DNA of 64,000 nt, taken from NCBI RefSeq assembly GCF_017355955.1, contig NZ_JAFFID010000001.1, positions 1,364,001 through 1,428,000 of the forward strand, given 5' to 3'. The notes beneath the pieces were generated by a model. The model had not been told where the DNA came from, searched no databases, and saw nothing but the letters and a program-made list of their open reading frames with translations. Both the position numbers and the translations under genes were made by a program. This stretch comes from Sabulibacter ruber. Lineage in GTDB: Bacteria > Bacteroidota > Bacteroidia > Cytophagales > Hymenobacteraceae. Shown one piece after another: positions 6,844-16,025 of this stretch. Within the stretch, counting starts at the first letter, position 1. Each line of letters begins with the position of its first letter.

Positions 6844-9392
6844 GTAAAGAAATAAAACTACCCGAAATAGCCCTTGTCTTACTGGTGGGTCCCAGCAGTT
6901 CGGGGAAGAGCACGTTCGCCAGGAAGCACTTTCTAAGCACCGAGGTCATTTCCTCCGACAATTGCCGCGCCCTGGTGTCTGATGATGAAAACAATCTGGA
7001 TGCCACCCAGGATGCTTTTGATTTGCTCTACTTTCTGGCGGCAAAACGCCTCAAGCGGGGCAAACTCACGGTGGTTGACGCCCTGAATATCCGCAAGGAA
7101 GACCGCGCCAGGTTAGTACAGTTAGCCAAAGACAACTACGCCCTGGCGGCGGCCATTGTACTGGAAACGCCCATCAGAACGCTGTATGAACGGCATGCTG
7201 CCCGCACAGACAGAACCTTTGGCCGGCACGCCCTGGAGAAAATGGTAGACAATTACCGGCGCTCGCTTAAGACCATTAAGCGCGAAGGTTTCGGGTACGT
7301 GTACACCGTGGAAGACGGGGAAGAAGTGAACATCGTTCGGCAACCGCTCTGGAACAACCGCAAAGAAGAAACCGGTCCGTTTGACATCATTGGCGATGTG
7401 CACGGCTGTTTTGACGAACTGACCGAGCTGTTAACGCAGTTGGGGTATTCCCTCTCCCGGGAAGAAAACGGCCGCTTTACCGTACAGGCACCGTCAGGCC
7501 GCAGGGCCATATTTTTGGGCGATTTAACTGATAGGGGGCCAAAATCGCCGGAGGTTTTGCGGCTGGTCATGGACATGGTAGCGGCGGGTACGGCCTTTTG
7601 CATCAGGGGCAACCATGACGATAAGCTGGTGAAATACCTGCAAGGCCGAGACGTCACCATTGCCCATGGTCTGGAGAAAACTATTGCCCAGCTTGAACCG
7701 GAACCAGAAGCATTCAAAGCCGAAGTACGCACCTTTCTGGATGGCCTGATTGCCCATTACGTACTGGATGGCGGTAACCTAGTGGTGGCACACGCCGGAT
7801 TACCCGAATCAATGCACGGACGGGCTTCCTCGGCGGTGCGGGCGTTCTGCCTCTATGGCGAAACCACCGGCGAGATTGACGAGTTCGGCTTGCCCGTACG
7901 CTACAACTGGGCTAAGAACTACAAAGGCAAAGCCATGGTGGTCTACGGACACACGCCGGTACCCGGCCTGGACTGGCTCAACAATACCCTTAATGTGGAT
8001 ACCGGTTGCGTGTTCGGCGGTAAACTCACGGCCCTGCGCTACCCAGAGAAAGAAACCATATCGGTGCAGAGCAAAGAGGTCTACAGTGAACCTATCAGGC
8101 CCTTACACCCTTCACCAGAAGAGTTGAAACCTGCCCAGCATGAGTTTGATAACCTGTTAGACATTGGCCTGCTGAAAGACAAATACATTGTGGAAACCAG
8201 TCTGGGCAATCGGGTTATTGTGCGGGAAGAGAACGCCATTGCCGCGCTGGAGGTCATGAGCCGTTTTGCCTTAGATCCTAAATGGCTGGTATACCTGCCC
8301 CCAACCATGTCGCCACCCGAGACCAGTGCGCTGCCCACCTATCTGGAGCACCCGCTGGAAGTCTTCAACTACTACCAGAAGAACGGAGTGCAGCACCTGA
8401 TCTGCGAAGAAAAACACATGGGCTCCCGAGCCATTGCGGTGGTGTGCAAAGACCCGGAAGTAGCAATTACTCGCTTTGGTATGCACATTCCAGCGTTAGG
8501 AACCATCTATACCCGTACCGGCCGGAAGTTCTTTCCCGATCAGGCTTCTGAAACTGCTTTTCTGCAGGTGCTGAACCAGGCACTTACTGCTGCCGGCATC
8601 TGGGACAAGTTCAACACCAATTGGGTGTGCCTTGATGGGGAGTTACTGCCTTGGTCGTCCAAAGCCCGGGACCTGATCATTAACCAATACGCCGCTGTAG
8701 GTTCATCAGCCGCTAACGGCTTGGCCCGAACTTCAGAAGTGTTGCAACTGGCCGTGAGCCGAGGCTTGCCGGTTGAGAACCTGCTGCAATCTGTCTCAGA
8801 ACGGGCAGAGAGTATTGACAAGTACATTGCCTCCTACCACAACTACAGCCGGGAAACCCAAGGCATTGAAGGCATGCAGTTCGCCCCGTTTCACTTGTTG
8901 GCTACCGAGGGAAAAGTACACGCAGACCAGCCGCACACCTGGCACATGGAGCAATTAGGAGACATCTGCCGCCAAGACGAGCGGTACTTGCTGCTGACGG
9001 AGCACCGTTTTGTAGACCTGACCAACGAGCAAAGCATACAGGCTGCCGTTGACTGGTGGACCGACCTTACGGAAAAAGGAGGCGAAGGCATGGTGGTGAA
9101 GCCGCTGGAGTTCATTTCCACCCACAAAGGCCGGCTCATTCAACCTGCCATGAAGTGCCGGGGCAGCGAGTACCTCCGCATCATCTACGGTCCCGAGTAT
9201 GACTTGGATGGAAACCTGGAGCGCCTGAAGCAACGCAGTGTGAAAGCCAAGCGGGAGTTGGCTATCCAGGAATTCTCTTTAGGCATTGAAAGCTTGCGCC
9301 GATTTGTTCAAAAGGAGCCTTTGCGCCGGGTGCATGAATGTGTTTTTGGGGTTCTGGCCATGGAAAGTGAGTCAGTTGACCCAAGGCTTTAA
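6840..9392 (+). CDS. pnkp: Polynucleotide kinase-phosphatase-ligase (RNA repair)
   Basis: This 850-residue three-domain enzyme has the full length usual for bacterial Pnkp. The 5'-kinase domain (about 1-170) has the P-loop GPSSSGKST at 17-25. A metallophosphoesterase 2',3'-phosphatase (about 180-420) has DIIGDVHG (182-189), GDLTDRGP, RGNHDD and GHTP. An adenylyltransferase/ligase domain (about 470-850) has the nucleotidyl lysine K525 in EEKHMGSR. Together these heal and seal RNA broken by ribotoxins, with Hen1 needed to switch on the ligase. All key motifs are intact, so the enzyme should be active. It sits directly behind hen1 and is convergent with the DUF6493-like gene, with a strong hairpin between them. 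Confidence 0.95.
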   Translation: MSKEIKLPEIALVLLVGPSSSGKSTFARKHFLSTEVISSDNCRALVSDDENNLDATQDAFDLLYFLAAKRLKRGKLTVVDALNIRKEDRARLVQLAKDNYALAAAIVLETPIRTLYERHAARTDRTFGRHALEKMVDNYRRSLKTIKREGFGYVYTVEDGEEVNIVRQPLWNNRKEETGPFDIIGDVHGCFDELTELLTQLGYSLSREENGRFTVQAPSGRRAIFLGDLTDRGPKSPEVLRLVMDMVAAGTAFCIRGNHDDKLVKYLQGRDVTIAHGLEKTIAQLEPEPEAFKAEVRTFLDGLIAHYVLDGGNLVVAHAGLPESMHGRASSAVRAFCLYGETTGEIDEFGLPVRYNWAKNYKGKAMVVYGHTPVPGLDWLNNTLNVDTGCVFGGKLTALRYPEKETISVQSKEVYSEPIRPLHPSPEELKPAQHEFDNLLDIGLLKDKYIVETSLGNRVIVREENAIAALEVMSRFALDPKWLVYLPPTMSPPETSALPTYLEHPLEVFNYYQKNGVQHLICEEKHMGSRAIAVVCKDPEVAITRFGMHIPALGTIYTRTGRKFFPDQASETAFLQVLNQALTAAGIWDKFNTNWVCLDGELLPWSSKARDLIINQYAAVGSSAANGLARTSEVLQLAVSRGLPVENLLQSVSERAESIDKYIASYHNYSRETQGIEGMQFAPFHLLATEGKVHADQPHTWHMEQLGDICRQDERYLLLTEHRFVDLTNEQSIQAAVDWWTDLTEKGGEGMVVKPLEFISTHKGRLIQPAMKCRGSEYLRIIYGPEYDLDGNLERLKQRSVKAKRELAIQEFSLGIESLRRFVQKEPLRRVHECVFGVLAMESESVDPRL

Positions 9393-9404
9393 AAGGAGTA
9401 CATA

Positions 9405-9452
9405 AAAAGCGAATCGGGGCTGTTTTCAGAAAAACAGCCCCGATTCGCTTTT
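9405..9452. terminator. Bidirectional terminator between convergent genes (family member 3)
   Basis: A perfect 22-bp stem (9405-9426 with 9431-9452) closes on a four-base loop. It begins 13 bases after the pnkp stop and ends at the base before the stop codon of the opposite gene. A-runs and T-runs flank it on both sides, as expected for termination in both directions. Confidence 0.85.
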
Positions 9453-12404
9453 CTATCCTACCACCTCCAGACGCTCCGTTAGCTTCTTAAGGCTATTGGT
9501 TTTCTTCCAGATGGCCAAACGCTCCAGTAGAACTTCATCTTTGACGGTAGAGTTATTCAAGGCTAACACCTCGGTGTAGATCTGCAATAAGGCTTTCAAA
9601 TTTTTGATAGGTTCATCTGGTAATTGCGACAGCAGACATTGCAGGAGAGTTTCCAGCGCTCTGTTGTGTTGGTCAGAGATCTGGTACATGTTACTGATCA
9701 CCAAATCCGTGAATCGTTTCAGGGGGGCAAACTCAATACGCTCCTGAATACCGATGATCTCCCCTAGCAAGCCGCTATCAATATCTTTCTGAGACACTTG
9801 GTTCACCCAGATTTCGGCGGCGTACGCCCGTACGGTTTTGTCGCTGGATAGCATACTGGTAGCCAAAAACAAGTGCGCCATTGCACCCATGTCTCTCCAC
9901 ATGCCTAGCAACGTTTCTAAGGTTAACCGCACCACTGTTTTCTCGTTCTCTTCTGAAAAGGTAGAATAATTAAGGCATCTGGCAGTGATCTGCCCCAACA
10001 AAGGCTCTGGGTTGTTAGGCACCAAGTAAAGGAGTCGCTTCAGGTCATGATGCCCGTTCCAAGGCAAACCTCTTTTTAACTTAATGTAGTCATACAGAAA
10101 GAGCTTTTCTTCTTTTTCTTTACCCAAAGGCAGGAGCTTCGCCACAAAGCTCTTGAAACCTGATTCTAATTTACCTAGTGGCTTCTGATAGAGATCTAAT
10201 TTAAGCACCTTATGCACTCCCGGTATTTTCACCATCTTTTTGGTTTGATGATCATACGCACTATAGGTGTATCCTTCCACAGAGGTGCGCCAGGTATACT
10301 GCCCCGTAAGAACCGTTCTGGACAAATGAGTGAACGGAAAGTCTTCGAAAGCGGGAAATTTGATTAATGGTGATTTGGTTAGGCCTGCTACCATCCAGGC
10401 ACCTTTTAACTTGTACGGCCCCTCTGGTTGGGCCTCTTTCTGTAACAGGAACTGCAGTAGGCGCAGGTACTCACCTGTCAGATGTGTTTTGGCGTAGTGC
10501 AAAGCCTCATCTGATTGCTCAAGCGCGCACCGGGATATGGCTACTTGAAGATCCAGGGCATCTGGCAATTGGTTACAGGATTGGTATTGCTGCAAGCGCT
10601 TAACTAGTTCCAGAGGAGAAACCCAGCCAGGACTATGGGTGGGTGTTGACAACAAAGGAAGTTGGTCTTCCTGCTTTAGCTTCTCCAATGCGACTTTTAG
10701 CACCAGTTTAAAGGGCTCATATACTACATCATTGTGATGCGTTTTCCAATTATCCAAAGAGCCAATCCTTTCCTGTGTTAACCAGCTACTGAGTGTTTCC
10801 TTATCTTTCTTAACGTAGCTGTCATGGATAGCGCAAATATCAGCGGTATGAGCGGGGTATTTCTTAAAAAGGAAGCGGGCATAGTCTACAAAGAAGGTAG
10901 CCAACAAATTGTCTAAATAGCCGGTACCTCCCTGTCCCAGGTTCAGCAACAAATGGTACGCCCGTTGAAAAGCAGGTTGCAAGGCGTTCAGTTTCTCACC
11001 TTTAAGTTGGTCCTGTAACTGAATCAACGCGGCTGGTAGCAGGTCTATATGATAGGGCTCATTGTTATCAAACGCTTGGCTGCTCAGAAAAACCAGGTCC
11101 TCTACGGTTTCAATTTTCGGTATTTCGTTTTCGGGAGATAGTCGGTAGTTAGCCAGGTCAATCTCATGGCTTATGGTTTCTTCCTGAGAAATGTCAGAAA
11201 CAGGTACGAAAGCCTGCAACAGCGTTCTGGCGCTGGAGAACAGATTGTCCTGGTAAAGCGTGAGGGCTTGCTGCAACTCTGCCAAAGAGGGGTCGCCAAA
11301 TTTCTGAACCAGCTTTGCGGCACGGGTTTGCAACGCATCATCTGCGTGCACCAAGGCCTGCAAAGCCACTTCGCAAATCCGTCCCCGAAGGGCTGGGCGT
11401 TTTCTGGCCAGTTTTTCCAAAACCATCAAAGCCGATGTCACGGTGGTTTTGGTTTCTGAGCTTAAAAGCAGAGGCACATGGTCCAGAAAATCATCTGCTT
11501 TGAATTCCTTATCATCAGCTAATTTTTTAAAATAGCTTAGCACGGTATTCACAGGCTTGCTATGCGCAGAATTCAAGGCGTTGAACAAACTCTCCTGTAT
11601 TTCCAGCAACTCAGCAGAGGTAGGTTCCAGTTTTTGAAAGAGATCAGCAAACCAGCCAGACAGGTTCTTATTGAAGTTGCGGGTAGTGGCCTGAACGGCA
11701 GATTGAAGCACCCGCTTGCGGTCAAGTTGCCCTTGGTCAACGTACATTTTGAAGACATCAATCCAGCCTGCTTTTTCTTTTACAGCGGGCTCCTTGAAGC
11801 TTAAATACCGGTTACTAAAATGTACATTTGAATCCCATTCAAAGAAATACCAGACATGTTCTGAAAGAGTCTCAGGCCATTGAAGAAGGTTCTCGGGTTT
11901 GAAAAGCCACCTATGATTGGAAGTACTCTCATACACCAGATTTGGCAAAATTTTCACCCACAATTCAGGCGATGGTGACACAAAGCCTTTGTGCTGGAGC
12001 TCAATCACCCATTGGTAAGTCAGCCCCACAGGAACCCACTCGTTATCAGCAAAAGAATTCAGATAGTCACTGAACCAGGTGGGGCAATACCACTCCAGTA
12101 TTTCACCTAGCAGCCCATTTCCTAAGATCCAGGAAGAGTATATCAACTTACTATATTCTGCCCGGTTCATACAGACAAAATAAGCCTGAAGCAACATGTC
12201 TCTTTGTAGATCAGTTGCTTTTTGGTGTGATCTGGTGGTGTTGCCAGTGGTAACCCAATGGTTCTCCAGATACTCTTTGGCTAGTTTCTTTAAAGCCGGG
12301 GCAATCTCCTTTTTTTGCTTGTTGTCTAAGCTTTTCAGAAACCCTATTGCTTCCTGTCTACGCGATTTCTCTAACAGTTTGCTGTACTGTTCTATTAAGG
12401 TCAT
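9453..12404 (-). CDS. Large DUF6493-like protein, partner of a SWIM protein
   Basis: This 983-residue protein has no signal peptide or membrane segment and is mostly alpha-helical, with many short helical repeats resembling HEAT/ARM solenoids (for example around residues 320-400 and 850-960). I recognise it as similar to the DUF6493 family, which is usually found next to SWIM zinc-finger proteins. I see no catalytic motif. It lies 14 bases downstream of the SWIM gene on the same strand, so the two form an operon. Its role is not established; a scaffold for nucleic-acid or protein complexes would fit the solenoid architecture, but that is inference. It could equally be assigned to another solenoid family. 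Confidence 0.7.
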   Translation of the reverse strand: MTLIEQYSKLLEKSRRQEAIGFLKSLDNKQKKEIAPALKKLAKEYLENHWVTTGNTTRSHQKATDLQRDMLLQAYFVCMNRAEYSKLIYSSWILGNGLLGEILEWYCPTWFSDYLNSFADNEWVPVGLTYQWVIELQHKGFVSPSPELWVKILPNLVYESTSNHRWLFKPENLLQWPETLSEHVWYFFEWDSNVHFSNRYLSFKEPAVKEKAGWIDVFKMYVDQGQLDRKRVLQSAVQATTRNFNKNLSGWFADLFQKLEPTSAELLEIQESLFNALNSAHSKPVNTVLSYFKKLADDKEFKADDFLDHVPLLLSSETKTTVTSALMVLEKLARKRPALRGRICEVALQALVHADDALQTRAAKLVQKFGDPSLAELQQALTLYQDNLFSSARTLLQAFVPVSDISQEETISHEIDLANYRLSPENEIPKIETVEDLVFLSSQAFDNNEPYHIDLLPAALIQLQDQLKGEKLNALQPAFQRAYHLLLNLGQGGTGYLDNLLATFFVDYARFLFKKYPAHTADICAIHDSYVKKDKETLSSWLTQERIGSLDNWKTHHNDVVYEPFKLVLKVALEKLKQEDQLPLLSTPTHSPGWVSPLELVKRLQQYQSCNQLPDALDLQVAISRCALEQSDEALHYAKTHLTGEYLRLLQFLLQKEAQPEGPYKLKGAWMVAGLTKSPLIKFPAFEDFPFTHLSRTVLTGQYTWRTSVEGYTYSAYDHQTKKMVKIPGVHKVLKLDLYQKPLGKLESGFKSFVAKLLPLGKEKEEKLFLYDYIKLKRGLPWNGHHDLKRLLYLVPNNPEPLLGQITARCLNYSTFSEENEKTVVRLTLETLLGMWRDMGAMAHLFLATSMLSSDKTVRAYAAEIWVNQVSQKDIDSGLLGEIIGIQERIEFAPLKRFTDLVISNMYQISDQHNRALETLLQCLLSQLPDEPIKNLKALLQIYTEVLALNNSTVKDEVLLERLAIWKKTNSLKKLTERLEVVG

Positions 12405-12418
12405 AACCTAATTTCTGA

Positions 12419-13759
12419 TTAGCTTATCAATTTCTTTTTAACGGCCAGCACATGCTTGCAAGGGCCTCTTTCTCCCTGGTGACGGCTGAACCAGGTACAG
12501 GTACATCTTTCACGGTCGCCTTCCAGTAAAACGGTGTGCTGCACGCCAGATCCCTCAACCCGGGCTTCCACCCGTTCATCCTGCCGGGACAGGATACTTA
12601 CCTTATCTTCCGCCAGCAATGTCTCAGCATCTTTGAGTCTAGGATTAAGGCTCATGATGCGACTCAGCTTGAAAGGAAGTCGCCGGTAAAAGAAGTGATT
12701 TTCATCTACATCATAGCCCAGCAAACCCATTGCCGATAAACGGCCGGTCATGTTGTCTACCTTTTTCAGATCAATTCCTTCATGGATGGCCATGAGCGTA
12801 GGATTAAACTCCTGGTTGGCGTAGCTGTACTTGTCTACCAGGTCTAGCCAAGAATCTGGCACATCCTCAATCAGGGCTTCCAGCCCGGCTCCCTCGCCGG
12901 AGAACCCGCGCCAGGTGTCACGGGACAGCGACAAACTGAACCGCACGTCACCGAAATACAGTTGCCAGGTGGTGCTTTGCATGGTGGGATGGGGGAAAAC
13001 GCGGAGTTCGGTGGCATGCGGCAGTAAGGGCTCTATCAGTTTAAGCCGCTGTACTCCACCCACGCATATTCCGTGGGCGGCCTTTACCGGAGAGAACATG
13101 GGTTTATTGCCGCGCATGACCAGGTAGTAATCATTCCTGGGTTTTCCGCTGGGAATGCTTTGAAACAATTGTAGCGCCTGCACCCGGTTAAACGTGAACA
13201 TTTTCTCAGCCTCGGCCAGGTATAACTGAACCGTGGTCAATCCTTTTATCCATTTAGCAGGCAGTGGCACTTTGCGCTCCACCACCTTCTGTGCTCCTTT
13301 CTGCAGCGCCACCTCCTTCTTCCCCACTGATAACAACACCTTTTCGCTTTTGCTGATGCCGCTCAGAGCCGAGATCATGGCTTGGTTGAAGTCTACATTG
13401 GTGGTGCCGTTTTCCAGGAATGCTCCGTCATGCCCTCCCGGTAGCACATCTACCCTGGCGTATACCCCGGCACAATGCGAAAACCCCTCAAATCTGATCT
13501 TCTCGTTTCCGGCAGTTACAATAGGGTCTTTTAGTAAGGCCAGCTGGAACGGAGACAAGTTGAAGCTGGATTGCACCACGTTAGACAGTGTAATTAAGCA
13601 GCGGGCTGTGAGGTAAGGATTGGTCAGGCGGCCGGTGAAAAAGCAAGGCGCGTCTTTTTTCTGCACTTCGCTGTACTGGGCTAGAAAGAGTTCGTCCTGG
13701 CTGGCATTCTTGACGAGGGAGGAAGGGTTAGCGTATTGGTAGGAAATAGTATCTGTCAT
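12419..13759 (-). CDS. SWIM zinc-finger protein
   Basis: This 446-residue protein ends with a SWIM zinc finger: CTCTW, then a spacer, then PCKHVLAV, i.e. C-x-C and C-x-H. SWIM domains bind zinc and usually contact DNA or proteins. The rest (about 1-400) has no motif I can name. I chose ATG 13759 (MTDTISYQYANPSS) over an upstream in-frame start at 13831, whose extra 24 residues look non-coding. The gene is first of a two-gene operon with the DUF6493-like protein, a pairing seen in several phyla. In other bacteria such loci can also carry MoxR ATPase and VWA genes; these are absent here. Confidence 0.8.
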   Translation of the reverse strand: MTDTISYQYANPSSLVKNASQDELFLAQYSEVQKKDAPCFFTGRLTNPYLTARCLITLSNVVQSSFNLSPFQLALLKDPIVTAGNEKIRFEGFSHCAGVYARVDVLPGGHDGAFLENGTTNVDFNQAMISALSGISKSEKVLLSVGKKEVALQKGAQKVVERKVPLPAKWIKGLTTVQLYLAEAEKMFTFNRVQALQLFQSIPSGKPRNDYYLVMRGNKPMFSPVKAAHGICVGGVQRLKLIEPLLPHATELRVFPHPTMQSTTWQLYFGDVRFSLSLSRDTWRGFSGEGAGLEALIEDVPDSWLDLVDKYSYANQEFNPTLMAIHEGIDLKKVDNMTGRLSAMGLLGYDVDENHFFYRRLPFKLSRIMSLNPRLKDAETLLAEDKVSILSRQDERVEARVEGSGVQHTVLLEGDRERCTCTWFSRHQGERGPCKHVLAVKKKLIS

Positions 13760-13847
13760 AAAATATTTGGTAGAGTATTGACCTTTGGTGGTCAGGCATT
13801 GGTTCTGGTCCCTTAATCTAAGAATTTTCAACCTGAGGGATAAAAAA

Positions 13848-13898
13848 GAATCCTGTTTTGGAGGTGTTTTCTTAGAAACACTCCCAAAACAGGATTCT
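13848..13898. terminator. Long hairpin after the GH26 gene (family member 4)
   Basis: A 22-bp stem with two mismatches pairs 13848-13869 with 13877-13898. It lies 47 bases downstream of the GH26 stop (minus strand) and upstream of the SWIM operon. A T-rich stretch follows on the minus strand. Confidence 0.65.
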
Positions 13899-13944
13899 TC
13901 ATTTTACTGAGGAAAGACAGCCAGCCTTCTATTCATGGTTAAAG

Positions 13945-15081
13945 CTAGAATACACCTAGAAACTTCCTCCGCTTATAGATATTCTTCAGGTCTTTCTCAA
14001 ACAGGGTATATGGGTCCTGGTAGAACTTAAGGAAGTTAGGCACGCTTACCTGGCCGGGGAACGGAGCGTAATAGTGGGTAGGGCTGCGGGTGTCGTTGCG
14101 CCAGACCAGGACATAGGACAGTTCCAGCGGATACTTGCGCATGGCAGGCAGCAGGGTGTTGGTCCACCAGGTGGTGTCTGGGATAGACTCCAAACCGGTT
14201 TCTGTGAAGGCAGCTAGTTTACCGGCTTTTTTGGCGTAATCGGCCAGAATCTTCAGTTTGTAGGCGGCGGTGTCTACGGCGTAGCGGTCGCGGCCCATGT
14301 CGCCGTAGTTGTCCATGCCCACCATGTCTACCCACTCATCGCCGGGGTACCGCTCCAGGAACTGGGCCTCAGAATGGAAGCGATTATCCGGTGAGAAAGC
14401 GTAGATAAAGTTGTGCACGTTTAAACTATCCCGCAGGTAAGAGACGGTGAAGCGCCAAAGCGAGATAAAATCTTCGCGGCTGGCGTGCGGTTTGCCCCAC
14501 CAGAACCACTCGCCGTCAAACTCATGGAATGGCCGGAAGATAACCGGTGCCAGTTTGCCATCGGCTCCCTTTACGCTGTGCGCCCATTCGCCAATGCCGC
14601 GCAGAATCTCTTTGTATTGCTCATGCGCCTGCCCGCCCGGAATGATGTATTTCACCGCCGGCAATGAAAGGGAATCTACCCAGTAAAACCCGCCTTTGGA
14701 GATGGGATTGGAGAAGTGCCAGGCCGCCGTGGTCACGCCGCCGCGGTTGTAGGTATCTACCACGTTCTGCCGCAGGGCTTCCTTGGCGCTTTTGATGGCT
14801 TCGGGAGAACGGCCGGAGAAACCGCTGAAATCTACCCCAATGACCGCCGGATGCGAACCGGTGACGGACTTTACATCAGAGCGATCCTTGTCGCCAGACC
14901 AGCCATGGCCGTACTCGGTGGCGTGCTGGTGCCCAAACAAAGTGTGTTTTTTGGCTAGATTTCCTAAATTCTGGTAAAGCGCTTTGGTTTCTGCGGTGGC
15001 CTTTCTGTCTATTGGTTTACTGCCTACGCACCCAACCAGAAACAACGCACAGCAGATCAAATAAGTAGATATCTTACCCAT
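13945..15081 (-). CDS. GH26 endo-beta-1,4-mannanase lipoprotein
   Basis: This 378-residue protein starts with a lipoprotein signal (MGKISTYLICCALFLVGC, lipobox LVGC), so it should be anchored in the outer membrane or periplasm. The glycoside hydrolase family 26 signatures are clear: GHQHATEYGHGW near the N-terminus, the acid/base Glu in RPFHEFDGEWFWWG, and the nucleophile Glu in AFTETGLE. GH26 enzymes mainly hydrolyse beta-1,4-mannans. I chose ATG 15081 because it places the lipobox correctly; an upstream start at 15135 would bury it. No SusC/SusD genes lie nearby, so this is not a complete polysaccharide utilisation locus. Confidence 0.85.
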   Translation of the reverse strand: MGKISTYLICCALFLVGCVGSKPIDRKATAETKALYQNLGNLAKKHTLFGHQHATEYGHGWSGDKDRSDVKSVTGSHPAVIGVDFSGFSGRSPEAIKSAKEALRQNVVDTYNRGGVTTAAWHFSNPISKGGFYWVDSLSLPAVKYIIPGGQAHEQYKEILRGIGEWAHSVKGADGKLAPVIFRPFHEFDGEWFWWGKPHASREDFISLWRFTVSYLRDSLNVHNFIYAFSPDNRFHSEAQFLERYPGDEWVDMVGMDNYGDMGRDRYAVDTAAYKLKILADYAKKAGKLAAFTETGLESIPDTTWWTNTLLPAMRKYPLELSYVLVWRNDTRSPTHYYAPFPGQVSVPNFLKFYQDPYTLFEKDLKNIYKRRKFLGVF

Positions 15082-15423
15082 GTAGTTTATTAGAATGAAA
15101 GTATAGCAAGTTACTCCCTGGTAACAGGTTTTCAAACATCCTGTTATTTGGGCGCGCCTGTTGAGACAGAAGTAGCATTAATTATGGGGAACCTACCTCC
15201 TTCTCCTCCTTTGCAAAGTCTCAGGAGTTCTCCATTCTTCTCCTCACCAGTTCATTTTAGCACCCGTCTTCTTACAAATTGGCCTGTTTTTCAAACCAAA
15301 CAGTCGTTTATCAAGCCGATATTTAAATAAATTGGGGAGTAACAGGTATATTTTTCCACATTTTGGTTTGAAAGGCAACCTTGCCTATGCTTTTTGCATA
15401 AATTGCACAGACAGACGACAACA
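15082..15423. other. Divergent intergenic region, nothing recognised
   Basis: About 340 bases separate the GH26 gene (minus) from the small unknown gene (plus). Promoters for both should lie here, but I cannot point to convincing TTTG / TAnnTTTG pairs. No hairpin of the common family is present. Confidence 0.35.
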
Positions 15424-15924
15424 ATGTCATTTTGGTTTAATGAGAGGAAGCTCCAAAAGAGACATAGGTTTCGTATGCATATTGACTTACAACTAGAACT
15501 CCTTCACCAGGACGACTACCTTAAAATAGAGGTAGACCAGAAGGTAAAGTACATCTATATAGAGTGGTTTAAGGCCCCTCCCAAACAAGACTTCCGGGAT
15601 TCTTTCCTGAAAGCGGCCAATATGTGCCTGGAGCAGAAAAGCGAGTACTGGCTCAGCGATGCCCGGGTGATTCCCTACATTGATTTTGGCGACCAGAACT
15701 GGATTCTGCGGGAAATGACCCCGTTGCTCATGGAGTCGCCGTTGCGGAAGTATGCCCGGGTCTCTTCCAAAGAAAGCATCGGCTTGCTGGATATTCACCG
15801 GATTTACAGCACCCTATCCAGCCGCCCCGATCTGGAGAAGAGAACCCAGTTTGAGACCTTCACCAACAAAGATACGGCCCTGGAGTGGCTCTTCTCTGAT
15901 TTTGATGAGGAGCAACATTCCTGA
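15424..15924 (+). CDS. Uncharacterised 166-residue protein
   Basis: I do not recognise this protein. It has no signal peptide or membrane segment. Visible segments include KIEVDQKVKYIYIEWFKAP, then SEYWLSDARVIPYIDFGDQN, and an acidic C-terminus. The alternation of strand and helix, with a WLSDAR-like core strand, recalls SpoIIAA/STAS-like small domains, but this is a weak resemblance. I chose ATG 15424 (MSFWFNERKL); ATG 15475 (MHIDLQLELL) is also possible and would remove a basic N-terminal stretch. It stands alone, 101 bases before cysQ on the same strand, and could be co-transcribed with it. Confidence 0.6.
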   Translation: MSFWFNERKLQKRHRFRMHIDLQLELLHQDDYLKIEVDQKVKYIYIEWFKAPPKQDFRDSFLKAANMCLEQKSEYWLSDARVIPYIDFGDQNWILREMTPLLMESPLRKYARVSSKESIGLLDIHRIYSTLSSRPDLEKRTQFETFTNKDTALEWLFSDFDEEQHS

Positions 15925-16025
15925 TTCACGCTGTTTCGGGAAGGTTTTCGTAAAATCACCAATGAACTTATTGTCCTAGATAAAGCCATACACCTGGTTC
16001 TGCCTGTAATTTTTGCCTAAGCCCA

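Noticed and set aside
13945..15081. GH26 gene considered part of a polysaccharide utilisation locus
   Set aside because: No SusC/SusD, transporter or regulator adjoins it, and it lacks the palindromic operator of the pectin genes.
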